NCBI GenBank assembly: GCA_027000765.1
Contig: JALTNJ010000149.1
Span: 1-10,658 of the forward strand
Reading direction: 5' to 3'
Length of the DNA stretch: 10,658 bases
From: Nitrososphaeria archaeon
GTDB lineage: Archaea; Thermoproteota; Nitrososphaeria; Geothermarchaeales; JDFR-13
The position numbers were made by a program, and so were the translations under genes. This document shows, in pieces, positions 1-6,257 of this stretch. The stretch's first letter is position 1. Every line of letters begins with the position of its first letter. The notes below the pieces were generated by a model that was not told where the DNA came from, did no database searches, and saw only the letters and a program-made list of their open reading frames with translations.

Positions 1-287
1 AGGCTCGCTGCAGCGCCAAGGATGAAGCCGATACTTATGTATGGGACACCATTGTGTGGATAATAGTCGAACACTCCATATAAAAGGACGGTTATCACTA
101 GTGCTATATAGGATATTGTCTTATACTGTGTCTTTAGATATGCACTGGCACCTTCTCTAATGGCGTTATATATTTCAAGCATCTTCTCATCGTCGACCTT
201 TTCTTTGACTACGAGGTATGATAGGATTATCGCGACAACGAGAGATACAACCCCTCCTAGTAGTGCAAATATACCCAGATCCAACAT
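1..287 (-). CDS. hppA: Membrane-bound ion-translocating pyrophosphatase, N-terminal part
   Basis: This is the first 95 residues of a gene that continues past the left edge. Reading the minus strand from an ATG at 287-285 gives an open frame to the edge with no stop. Residues 5-27 form a hydrophobic membrane helix, followed by a charged cytoplasmic stretch with IREGASAY (43-50) and KTQYKTI. The next hydrophobic helix lies near 59-72, and a third begins at GFILGAAAS. The order 'first helix, then I-x-x-GA-x-AYL-x-x-Q/EY' is typical of membrane pyrophosphatases, which hydrolyse PPi to pump H+ or Na+ across the membrane. The residues that decide ion and potassium dependence lie outside the window. 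A GAGGTG ribosome site at 293-298, five bases upstream, supports this start. It lies downstream of the inositol phosphate synthase on the same strand, 167 bp away, probably with its own promoter. Confidence 0.85.
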   Translation of the reverse strand, partial: MLDLGIFALLGGVVSLVVAIILSYLVVKEKVDDEKMLEIYNAIREGASAYLKTQYKTISYIALVITVLLYGVFDYYPHNGVPYISIGFILGAAAS

Positions 288-404
288 TTTGACACCTCAC
301 TTTTGATATACACTGTTCTTCCAGACCAATATATGACTATTAATAAGAAAATGTTTGCCTTATTAATATTACTCAATATATTTACTTTTCCCTATATAGA
401 GTCA

Positions 405-413
405 ATTTATAAA
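405..413 (-). promoter_or_regulatory. Candidate TATA box for the pyrophosphatase gene
   Basis: The minus strand reads TTTATAAAT here, a good archaeal TATA box, about 120 bp upstream of the pyrophosphatase ATG. A second AT-rich element (TCTATATAGG on the minus strand, 391-400) lies next to it. The whole 288-454 gap is strongly AT-rich, so several boxes are possible and the transcription start cannot be fixed from sequence alone. Confidence 0.35.
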
Positions 414-420
414 GTTGATA

Positions 421-450
421 GGAGAAAAATAAGGAAAGTAAAGAATTAAC
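421..450 (-). terminator. Pyrimidine/T-rich terminator candidate after inositol phosphate synthase
   Basis: Directly after the synthase stop codon, the minus strand becomes T-rich with several short T runs (TTCTTTAC, TTATTTTTCTCC). Archaeal termination commonly occurs at such runs without a GC-rich hairpin, and no strong stem is visible. It would separate the synthase transcript from the pyrophosphatase promoter just downstream. Confidence 0.4.
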
Positions 451-454
451 GGAT

Positions 455-1606
455 TTATTTGATCCCTAAAAAGGATAGAAGCTCTGAATAAGCGTTTATC
501 TTACTGATAGACTTGGCGTCTATAGGACCTGGCTTCTTCATGAAAAACGCATTTATTGGATACAGTGTTCCTTTATATCCCTTTTGTATAACCACCTTAC
601 CTAGGCGTATGAGATCGACAACCATTCCAGCTAGAGAAGGACTGTCGTTTATTCTTACATTGACATATAACTCATCTTTGAGACCGTTGAAGTTAACATA
701 TTCAAGATGTAGAGAAACGAATTTCTTGTCTCCTAGAGGCTCTAAGTAACCAGTCGGCTTTATATAATGCGGCGCATCATAGCCTAAGATATCCTCTACG
801 ATACTGCTTTTAGTTAGCTCCTTCATCTTATTCTTCTCTGGGATAGTCAATGCAAGGAAGTCGAGGTTTCCTCCTATGTTGAACTGTACTATAAACTTGA
901 CATATCTGTTTCTCTCAGCTAGATGCTCTAGTATATCGGCTGTTAGGGGAGTGGCTCCAGTGGCTCCGTCATCTCCTAATATCACGCTATTGACACTCTC
1001 GTATAATGATACAAATGCAGGGTCGTTAGCTAAGAAAACTGGAATAACATTTACGAATACCACTGGATTTACTCGTTTAGCATATTCTGCAGCTGCATAC
1101 GCATATAATTGGGAGGCCGTGAATGAAGAAGCTTCATTGTTGTCTATCGCAGCTTTTAGGGCATCGAGTGTATCAAAGGTCTTGCCATACTCGGTTGTAA
1201 GCATGTTAACAATTACATCCGGCTTATGCTTTCTCCATTCATCGATGAAATACTCAACCATGTCTCTAAGCGTATCGTATTCCTCGTCAATCGAAGTGGT
1301 TTTTATGGGCATCCCCTCTACACTTTTGAGGTGAACGCCTTTCGAGATCACCAAGTCCTTTAGGGTCTCTGGGACAGGAATCGTGTCTTTGAATACATTT
1401 CTAGCGATTTCATACGCTGATTTACCCACTTTATTTACATCCACATCATATGATGCAACGATATTTATCTCCTCGATACTAACTCCTATTTCCCTTTTAG
1501 CAAGGGGAACCCCATATGGGGGGATATCTCCCTTCTTAATCCTTTCTAAACCAACCACTAAATGATTTGCCACCATACCATGACCAAGCAAAACCGCATT
1601 CACCAT
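455..1606 (-). CDS. ino1: myo-Inositol-1-phosphate synthase, archaeal type
   Basis: 383 residues. The family converts glucose 6-phosphate to 1L-myo-inositol 1-phosphate with NAD as a recycled cofactor. In archaea this feeds inositol phospholipids and, in many hyperthermophiles, the thermoprotective solute di-myo-inositol phosphate. The N-terminal LLGHGMVANHL (6-16) is the Rossmann dinucleotide loop in the glycine pattern of this family. The central ILGDDGATGAT (209-219) corresponds to the GDD-x-K/A-[ST]G-x-T signature. FNIGGNLDFLAL (242-253) matches the N-x-x-GN-x-D segment, and TKSSIVEDIL (265-274) matches the lysine-bearing K-S-x-[IV]-x-D segment of the active site. NDSPSLAGMVVDLIRL (320-335) is the family's C-terminal D-S-P-x-AG-x-x-x-D motif. 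The length suits archaeal enzymes, which are much shorter than the roughly 530-residue eukaryotic form. An ATG preceded by GAGGTGGTGG (1611-1620), four bases away, fixes the start. Confidence 0.88.
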   Translation of the reverse strand: MVNAVLLGHGMVANHLVVGLERIKKGDIPPYGVPLAKREIGVSIEEINIVASYDVDVNKVGKSAYEIARNVFKDTIPVPETLKDLVISKGVHLKSVEGMPIKTTSIDEEYDTLRDMVEYFIDEWRKHKPDVIVNMLTTEYGKTFDTLDALKAAIDNNEASSFTASQLYAYAAAEYAKRVNPVVFVNVIPVFLANDPAFVSLYESVNSVILGDDGATGATPLTADILEHLAERNRYVKFIVQFNIGGNLDFLALTIPEKNKMKELTKSSIVEDILGYDAPHYIKPTGYLEPLGDKKFVSLHLEYVNFNGLKDELYVNVRINDSPSLAGMVVDLIRLGKVVIQKGYKGTLYPINAFFMKKPGPIDAKSISKINAYSELLSFLGIK

Positions 1607-1662
1607 TTATCCACCACCTCCAACTCCACATACTATTATCTATATACACATATTACTATCTA

Positions 1663-1698
1663 AAGCACCAAAACGTATATATAATAACAATGGTGCTT
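1663..1698. promoter_or_regulatory. Inverted repeat around a TATA-like core, upstream of inositol phosphate synthase
   Basis: An exact 8-bp inverted repeat, AAGCACCA (1663-1670) and TGGTGCTT (1691-1698), brackets 20 bases of A+T-rich DNA. That DNA reads TTATTATATATACG on the minus strand, a plausible TATA box for the synthase at 1606. A start about 25 bases downstream would leave a leader of about 45 bases. A regulator bound to both arms would cover the TATA box, so this is a candidate operator. The arms are short, so chance is possible. Confidence 0.4.
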
Positions 1699-1744
1699 AT
1701 ATATCAAAAACACACAAGCAATTATATATTTTACGTTTACTATT

Positions 1745-1767
1745 TATAAAAATTTTTCATTTTTATA
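1745..1767. terminator. AT-only hairpin between ClC and inositol phosphate synthase
   Basis: TATAAAAAT (1745-1753) and ATTTTTATA (1759-1767) form an exact 9-bp inverted repeat with a 5-base loop, starting about 40 bases past the ClC stop. On the minus strand it carries A5 and T5 runs. It may help end the trkA-ClC transcript, or it may simply hold TATA-like promoter sequence for the synthase. With no G-C pairs, the stem would be weak at high temperature. Confidence 0.3.
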
Positions 1768-1807
1768 TATCAGAAATAAGGAAAATATATAGTTTCGATT
1801 GAAGTTG

Positions 1808-3130
1808 TTATATCTTTACAAACTCCTTTTTCCTCATAATCCTATTAAGCTTAAGCGTATAGATGCTTTCCCTACCTAGGATTACTAGGCTCATTACATA
1901 ACTTATTGCATTTGCAACCATGATAGGGACAAATATAGTATAGCTTCGTGTCATCTCAGGTATCATTACTAGTGTTGTCAATGGGACTTTTGCTACGGCG
2001 GTGAAGTAGGCGGCCATCCCAACCAAGGCATATAAATTAGGGTCGGAGATTATGTTTGGGAATAACTTTTCAAATAAAACACCGAGTCCCGCGCCCAGGA
2101 ACGTCCCAATAACGAGGCTGGGTGCAAAGATTCCTCCTGTCGTACCTGATCCCACTGTGAATAACGTGGCTATCATCTTCATGAATGCTATGAAGAACAA
2201 TAACGACATTAGTGTTATCTTACCCATGAAGAAACTATCTACAGCTTCATACCCAACTCCCAATATACCATATTCGACGAATTGAAATCCTATTAATCCA
2301 ACTATTAAGCCAAATATCCCCGTCTTTACATAGAGTGGGAGTTTAACCTCATCTACCCATGTCTCAAACTTGTCGAATACAAGCACCCAAATGGCGCCTA
2401 ACAGTCCTATCACCACACCCAGTAATGCTACAAAGAGTATCTCAACTATATTTGAGAAGACAATTGTATATGGAATGTAGAATGCGGGGTAGTCTCCTAG
2501 AAATTGTGTAGCGACTATCTTACCAGTGACTGAGGCTAATAGCAAGTTTATAAGACGAGAGGCGTCTATTTCAGGAGAAAGTATTTCTAGGCCGAATATC
2601 AATGCACCTATAGGCGCATTGAAGGTGGCGCTGATACCGGCTACAAGGCCTGATGTGACAAGTAGACGTACATCTTTAGGTCTAAGCCTAAGTATCTGGG
2701 CCATCGAAGATGCTATACCAGCACCTATCTGGGCGATCGGTCCCTCCCTACCAGCACTACCTCCAGATGCGATTGTTATTGAAGCAGCGAGTATCTCTAC
2801 AGCAGCAACTCTTTTACGCATAAGCCCGAATTTATATCTAACCGACTCTATGATCTGAGGAATCCCGTGTCCCTTCGCCTCAGCCGCGAGATTCTCAACT
2901 AAGAGCCCAACTAGTATTGCACCTACCATTGGAGATATAAATAAGTAGTCTCCAAATATCCTCATAAAAAAGGTTTCCCTAATTATCGAAATCATTTCCC
3001 TAAATACAACGGCTCCAAGTCCACCGAATACGCCTATGAGAATACTTAGTATTATTAAAGACATATTATACTGCTTTAGCCGATACATAAACTTTCTTAT
3101 TCTTAGCTTGAGCTTCACACTACTTATCAA
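1808..3130 (-). CDS. ClC-family chloride channel or H+/anion antiporter without CBS domains
   Basis: 440 residues with about ten to twelve hydrophobic stretches, the usual size of a ClC membrane core. Family signatures appear in order. GHGIP (87-91) stands for GSGIP. GREGP (127-131) carries the gating glutamate E129. FNAP (170-173) is followed by IFGLEI. GGIFAP (332-337) matches GxFxP, and Tyr424 in ESIYTL aligns with the anion-coordinating tyrosine near the end. Two positions differ from the E. coli antiporter: His88 in place of the filter serine, and Ile183 where the antiporter has its inner proton glutamate. The protein ends shortly after Tyr424, so there are no CBS domains. The start is TTG, supported by GGTGAT (3137-3142) six bases upstream. 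A GTG four codons later (3118-3116) is possible but has no ribosome site. It is probably cotranscribed with the TrkA-type gene 59 bp upstream. Confidence 0.9.
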   Translation of the reverse strand: MISSVKLKLRIRKFMYRLKQYNMSLIILSILIGVFGGLGAVVFREMISIIRETFFMRIFGDYLFISPMVGAILVGLLVENLAAEAKGHGIPQIIESVRYKFGLMRKRVAAVEILAASITIASGGSAGREGPIAQIGAGIASSMAQILRLRPKDVRLLVTSGLVAGISATFNAPIGALIFGLEILSPEIDASRLINLLLASVTGKIVATQFLGDYPAFYIPYTIVFSNIVEILFVALLGVVIGLLGAIWVLVFDKFETWVDEVKLPLYVKTGIFGLIVGLIGFQFVEYGILGVGYEAVDSFFMGKITLMSLLFFIAFMKMIATLFTVGSGTTGGIFAPSLVIGTFLGAGLGVLFEKLFPNIISDPNLYALVGMAAYFTAVAKVPLTTLVMIPEMTRSYTIFVPIMVANAISYVMSLVILGRESIYTLKLNRIMRKKEFVKI

Positions 3131-3189
3131 CTATATATCACCATCATCCGCGATAATATTGCCATGTCAAATGAGTTATCGATATTTAC

Positions 3190-3828
3190 CTAGAAGAATA
3201 GTTTACGTCTCTTTCTCAGTATTAGAAGTTTATCGCCTTCAGTTAATTTTAGATCGTCACTTGGAACAAGCACCTTATCGCCTCTCAAGACCATAAGTGG
3301 ATAAACGATGTCTTTACTGACCTCCTTAACATAGGATAACGGCTTACCTGCGAAGTTGTCTTTCCTGATGAACACCTCCTCAACATCCACATCCTCTCTA
3401 GATATCTTAACGAAGTCAACGAATTTAATGCCTCTAATCAAGGCATCTATCTGTATAGCTATGGTCTCTGCAGGGTTGACAATATTTGGAATACCTAATT
3501 TCTTACATATCTCATGGAACGCTGGATCCACTATCCTCGTTATAATGTTCTCTACACCATAGTGTTTAGCAAGTATCGACGCGATTACATTGGTCTTATC
3601 ATCACCCGTTACAGCAATTAAATAACTTGCTTTTTTTATCTCAGCCGACTCTAGCACCCAGGGATTCGTTGCATCACCTATTATAACATGACAATGAGTA
3701 TCCTGGAGCAGGAACTCAGCACGATTCCTATCCTTCTCAATTATAGTAACAGCGTATCCCTCGTTCTCCAGCATTTTAGCGACAGTGTATCCTACTGCTC
3801 CTCCCCCAACTACAATTACATACTGCAT
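3190..3828 (-). CDS. trkA: TrkA/RCK-type nucleotide-binding regulator of ion transport
   Basis: 212 residues, a single TrkA-N plus TrkA-C unit. The N-terminal Rossmann domain has VVGGGAVG (6-13), an acidic residue at the end of the second strand (E31 in IIEKD, the usual NAD(H)-ribose contact), GDAT (51-54) and VTGDD (73-77). Residues 137-206 look like the TrkA-C domain, with KPLSYV (162-167) and GDKLLIL (198-204). RCK proteins form rings on the cytoplasmic face of a membrane pore and gate it in response to NAD(H), ATP/ADP or ions. No TrkH/KtrB potassium pore is present in the window. The next gene on the strand is a ClC, so the partner may be that anion protein or a potassium pore elsewhere. 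The start is ATG with only a weak GGGATGA upstream. A TTTAAA box lies about 45-50 bp upstream of the ATG. Confidence 0.85.
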   Translation of the reverse strand: MQYVIVVGGGAVGYTVAKMLENEGYAVTIIEKDRNRAEFLLQDTHCHVIIGDATNPWVLESAEIKKASYLIAVTGDDKTNVIASILAKHYGVENIITRIVDPAFHEICKKLGIPNIVNPAETIAIQIDALIRGIKFVDFVKISREDVDVEEVFIRKDNFAGKPLSYVKEVSKDIVYPLMVLRGDKVLVPSDDLKLTEGDKLLILRKRRKLFF

Positions 3829-3870
3829 ATAGGGTCATCCCACAGCCATATCTAGATATACGAATATCAA

Positions 3871-3876
3871 TTTAAA
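3871..3876 (-). promoter_or_regulatory. TATA box candidate for trkA-ClC
   Basis: The minus strand reads CTTTAAATTG around this TTTAAA core. A transcript starting about 25 bases downstream would have a leader of about 20 bases before the trkA ATG at 3828. This would be the promoter of the trkA-ClC pair. Confidence 0.45.
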
Positions 3877-3917
3877 GACTATTATAATTAAATTCCAATA
3901 CATAACTTTTTGACGGA

Positions 3918-3927
3918 TTTATATAAA
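3918..3927 (-). promoter_or_regulatory. Second TATA-like element downstream of the aminotransferase
   Basis: TTTATATAAA, a perfect palindromic TATA-like sequence, lies 32 bp past the aminotransferase stop and about 90 bp before trkA. It could be an alternative trkA promoter with a longer leader. The rest of the 3829-3958 gap is A+T-rich with no coding potential. Confidence 0.3.
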
Positions 3928-3958
3928 ATATTTAGGTTTTGATTAAACGGATAATAGA

Positions 3959-5377
3959 CTAATCCTCCTCTTCCTTAATGTACTGATCAGCCTTAGCCAT
4001 CAGTGATACAGCGACATCTATTAACTCGATATATTTCTCTACATCTTCTTCACTATGTTGTACACTTACTGTCCACATCTCTTCCGGACCAGTTGCCATT
4101 GGAATCAACCCACGATTCACCATCCCAAAGAAAAGCGGATACCATATCTCTAGATTACTTTCAAGTACCTGGCGGAAGTTCCATACCTTCTCCCTAGAGA
4201 ACATTATCGCTCCACTGACTCCAAAAGTCTCAATATAAGCATCCACAGCATATTTCTCAAATGCTTCTTCATAAGCCTTCTTCAGCTCCTTAGTATACTT
4301 AATCAGCGGCGGATATACATCCTCTGTTAATATCTGGGTCAAGGTTATGTATACACTTCGTAGTGCAAATGGATTTGCATTATATGTCCCTGCATGGATC
4401 ACACCCTGGTACCTAGGTGCATCTGAGGGGGCTATTAGACTCATTATATCCTCGTCTCCCCCGACTAAACTGACTGTTGCACCTCCGCCAATAGCCTTAG
4501 CCAATGTGATTAGATCAGGCTCAACACCCAAGATCTGAGACGCTGTACCTGGGTGAGCCCTCATACCAGTCTTTATCTCGTCGAATATCAGTACTATATC
4601 ATACTCTTTTGTAAGCTTCCTAATCTCCCTTAGGTAGTTAGGCTTTGGGTATATTATCCCTGCATTCATCATAATAGGTTCCATGATCAACCCTGCTACG
4701 TCGTCACCCTCCTCCTCTAACAACTCCTTAAGCGGCTCTAGATCATTAAATGGAACTATCCTCACCAACTCCTCGGTGTCCTCAGGCAGTCCAAGTGAAT
4801 CAAGTACACTTACAGGCATCCTCCTCGGGCCTGCAAGGCCCCTCGTAGGCCAGCTACTTACAAGCATATAATCATATGTCCCGTGGTAGCTACCCTCTAT
4901 CTTTATGATCTTATCCCTACCTGTATATGCCCTGGCAAGTCTACTCGCGAACATAGTGGCTTCGCTACCACTGTTACTGAATCTAAACATATCGATATCA
5001 AATATCTCTGGAATAAGCTCTGCAAGCTCCTCCAGCAACTCATGTGGATATGTGTATAATATACCCTCTTCAGCCTGTTTCTTCCAAGCCTCAACCAGCA
5101 GGGGATGCGCATGCCCCACTAGGAGAGACCCATATCCCATGTTAAAATCTATATATTCATTGCCGTCTACATCCCAGATCCTAGATCCCTTCGCCTTGCT
5201 AAAGTATAGGGGATATGGTTTATAGTAACGTTGGTTGCTATTTACACCCAATGGGATATATTCAGAAACCTCTTCATATATCTCTCTAGAACGCGGTGTT
5301 CTATTCATGTATTGACGGACTTCCTCGACAGTATCGGGTCCAAAATCTTCCCAATCAACTAGATAAGCTTCAAACAT
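3959..5377 (-). CDS. Class III PLP aminotransferase, glutamate-1-semialdehyde aminomutase-like
   Basis: 472 residues from the ATG at 5377-5375 (positions below use this start). The family is fold type I and PLP-dependent, moving amino groups between or within amino and oxo compounds. Y-IP-LGVNSN (40-48) followed by GSRIWDVDGNEYIDF (64-78) resembles the start of HemL. NSGSEAT (135-141) is the phosphate-cup segment, and YHGTYDY (164-170) carries the ring-stacking region. IFDEIKTGMR (264-273) has the PLP-nitrogen aspartate D266. TLAKAIGGG (291-299) has the Schiff-base lysine K294, and GTYNANP (330-336) closes the active site. HemL proper would read roughly FDEVMTGFR and GTLSGNP, no heme gene lies nearby, and there is a ~35-residue N-terminal extension, so the substrate is uncertain. 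Class III enzymes also include racemases and omega-transaminases. A TTG at 5410 would add 11 residues but has no ribosome site. The ATG has only a G-rich stretch nine bases upstream, so the start is not firm. Confidence 0.82.
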   Translation of the reverse strand: MFEAYLVDWEDFGPDTVEEVRQYMNRTPRSREIYEEVSEYIPLGVNSNQRYYKPYPLYFSKAKGSRIWDVDGNEYIDFNMGYGSLLVGHAHPLLVEAWKKQAEEGILYTYPHELLEELAELIPEIFDIDMFRFSNSGSEATMFASRLARAYTGRDKIIKIEGSYHGTYDYMLVSSWPTRGLAGPRRMPVSVLDSLGLPEDTEELVRIVPFNDLEPLKELLEEEGDDVAGLIMEPIMMNAGIIYPKPNYLREIRKLTKEYDIVLIFDEIKTGMRAHPGTASQILGVEPDLITLAKAIGGGATVSLVGGDEDIMSLIAPSDAPRYQGVIHAGTYNANPFALRSVYITLTQILTEDVYPPLIKYTKELKKAYEEAFEKYAVDAYIETFGVSGAIMFSREKVWNFRQVLESNLEIWYPLFFGMVNRGLIPMATGPEEMWTVSVQHSEEDVEKYIELIDVAVSLMAKADQYIKEEED

Positions 5378-5428
5378 AAGCTCAAGCCCCTTGAATCCTC
5401 CGTTCTCCAATAGGATTTATGCATACCA

Positions 5429-5474
5429 GGAGGTCAGTAGAATCATCATCACTAGACAATACGTAACGACCTCC
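5429..5474. repeat. Inverted repeat in the aminotransferase leader
   Basis: GGAGGTC (5429-5435) and GACCTCC (5468-5474) form an exact 7-bp inverted repeat with a 32-base loop, 52-97 bases upstream of the aminotransferase ATG. In a minus-strand transcript this could fold as a hairpin. The outer arm contains a GGAGG that looks like a ribosome site but has no main start codon nearby. Confidence 0.35.
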
Positions 5475-5535
5475 AATATATCAAAATGGTGAAGAGGATA
5501 TTAATAACCTTTTACATAATTTTAGGAAAAAAAGC

Positions 5536-5576
5536 TAAAAATTACATTCTAGACTATCCTAGATAAGCTATTTTTA
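5536..5576. promoter_or_regulatory. Nested dyad upstream of the three-gene operon
   Basis: Two inverted repeats share almost the same centre (about 5556): outer arms TAAAAAT (5536-5542) and ATTTTTA (5570-5576), inner arms TCTAG (5548-5552) and CTAGA (5559-5563). The right outer arm overlaps TTTTTAAG (5571-5578), a possible TATA box for the plus-strand operon. Transcription would then start near 5600, giving a leader of about 50 bases. A symmetric protein site over the TATA box would suit repression, for example by the winged-helix product of the operon's third gene; that link is inference. The rest of 5378-5650 is an A+T-rich divergent control region with no gene. Confidence 0.4.
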
Positions 5577-5639
5577 AGAGATCATCTGCTCATTTTTGGA
5601 CAATACCGTTAATAGATGTGAACATAATATAATATGAAT

Positions 5640-5645
5640 GGTGAT
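5640..5645 (+). promoter_or_regulatory. Ribosome binding site GGTGAT of the first small operon gene
   Basis: GGTGAT lies seven bases before the ATG at 5651. It is the same archaeal motif seen before ClC and moaB, and it fixes the start of the first small gene. That makes it likely that this gene is translated rather than a chance frame. Confidence 0.65.
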
Positions 5646-5650
5646 TACAC

Positions 5651-5974
5651 ATGGAAGAGAAGAAGGAAATTGAGAGAGATGTGGATGAGTTGGAGGCGGT
5701 TCTCAAGATAGTCAGTAGTGAAGTGCCAAAGCTAATAGAGAACATCATCAAGCCTTTGAAGGATATACTAAACGAGTTCTATAGCCCTGAGAGTGTTACG
5801 AAGAGGGCAGAGGCATTTGCATCGTTCTACAAGACACTAGTTGACAGTGGCATCCCCCCTGAAGAAGCCTTGAAAATAGCGAAGTCACAGATATTGGATA
5901 TTAACATGATAATTGAGAGGATATTTGGATCTTTTAGTAAAGGGGAGACACACTGGGAATACAGAGATGAGTAA
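5651..5974 (+). CDS. Small acidic helical protein, unknown function (operon gene 1)
   Basis: 107 residues, family not recognised. The protein is almost wholly charged and helix-prone: an acidic N-terminal helix (MEEKKEIERDVDELEAV), an amphipathic stretch at 20-45 (PKLIENIIKPLKDILNEFY), then SPESVTKRAEAFASFYKTLVDSGIPPEEALKIA (45-77) and a short tail. No signal peptide, membrane helix or cysteine is present. SGIPPEEALKIAKSQI (66-81) closely resembles GMPTEEAEAIAFEI in the next protein, suggesting a shared fold element or binding surface. It starts at an ATG with GGTGAT seven bases upstream and overlaps the next gene by 8 bases, so the two are probably translationally coupled. It is divergent from the aminotransferase. 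A cytoplasmic adaptor or scaffold role is only a guess; the ribosome site and operon layout make it a real gene. Confidence 0.75.
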   Translation: MEEKKEIERDVDELEAVLKIVSSEVPKLIENIIKPLKDILNEFYSPESVTKRAEAFASFYKTLVDSGIPPEEALKIAKSQILDINMIIERIFGSFSKGETHWEYRDE

Positions 5975-6257
5975 GGCATCCAATATACTTACAGTGATTA
6001 AAGTTGCATTATACATCGTACTATTTATCATACGCCTATTGAAGGTAGGCCTGAAATACCTATGGTATAGAATCGTCTTTTACATTAAGTGGCGTGTCGC
6101 ACTTAGAAAGACTAGGGAGATACTGAGGTCAGCTGGGATGCCTACTGAGGAGGCTGAGGCCATAGCATTTGAGATAACTGGACCACCACCCTCACTGAGG
6201 AAGATGATAAAGTCGAGAAGGAGGTTTAGATGGGATGGAGGAAATATCAGAGATTAA
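5967..6257 (+). CDS. Small membrane-anchored basic protein, unknown function (operon gene 2)
   Basis: 96 residues from the ATG at 5967, family not recognised. Residues 6-40 are strongly hydrophobic (ILTVIKVALYIVLFIIRLL, then VGLKYLWYRIVFYI), with scattered lysine and arginine. This fits one or two membrane helices, or a helix lying in the membrane surface. The rest is basic and cytoplasm-like: RKTREILRSAGMPTEEAEAIAFEI (47-70), then TGPPPSLRKM and an RRRFRW tail. The GMPTEEAEAIAFEI helix (57-70) mirrors a segment of the protein encoded just upstream. The frame is open to an earlier codon at 5913, but that start lies deep inside the first gene and lacks a ribosome site. The ATG at 5967, overlapping the first gene's end by 8 bases, is preferred. 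It overlaps the third gene by 23 bases. An acidic partner followed by a basic membrane partner suggests a complex at the membrane, by inference. Confidence 0.72.
   Translation: MSKASNILTVIKVALYIVLFIIRLLKVGLKYLWYRIVFYIKWRVALRKTREILRSAGMPTEEAEAIAFEITGPPPSLRKMIKSRRRFRWDGGNIRD
6220..6225 (+). promoter_or_regulatory. Ribosome binding site GGAGGT of the winged-helix gene
   Basis: GGAGGT sits inside the end of the second operon gene, nine bases before the ATG at 6235. A competing ATG at 6230 is in another frame and only four bases from the site. This supports 6235 as the start of the third gene and points to coupled translation. Confidence 0.6.

Noticed and set aside
876..1334. 152-codon plus-strand open frame
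   Set aside because: It is antisense to the inositol phosphate synthase, whose motifs are clear. It has no ribosome site, and its Ser/Thr/Leu-rich composition is typical of a reverse-strand shadow.
1567..1749. 60-codon plus-strand frame reaching into the ClC-synthase gap
   Set aside because: It begins inside the synthase gene and has no ribosome site. The gap part is A+T-rich promoter and hairpin sequence, giving a Tyr/Ile/His-rich meaningless peptide.
5378..5410. TTG start adding 11 residues to the aminotransferase
   Set aside because: There is no ribosome site before the TTG and the added residues are unlike the family. The ATG at 5377 is preferred, though its own ribosome site is weak.
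5913..5966. 18-codon N-terminal extension of the second small gene
   Set aside because: It would overlap the first gene by 62 bases. The ATG at 5967, next to the first gene's stop, is the more natural coupled start and puts a membrane helix close to the N-terminus.
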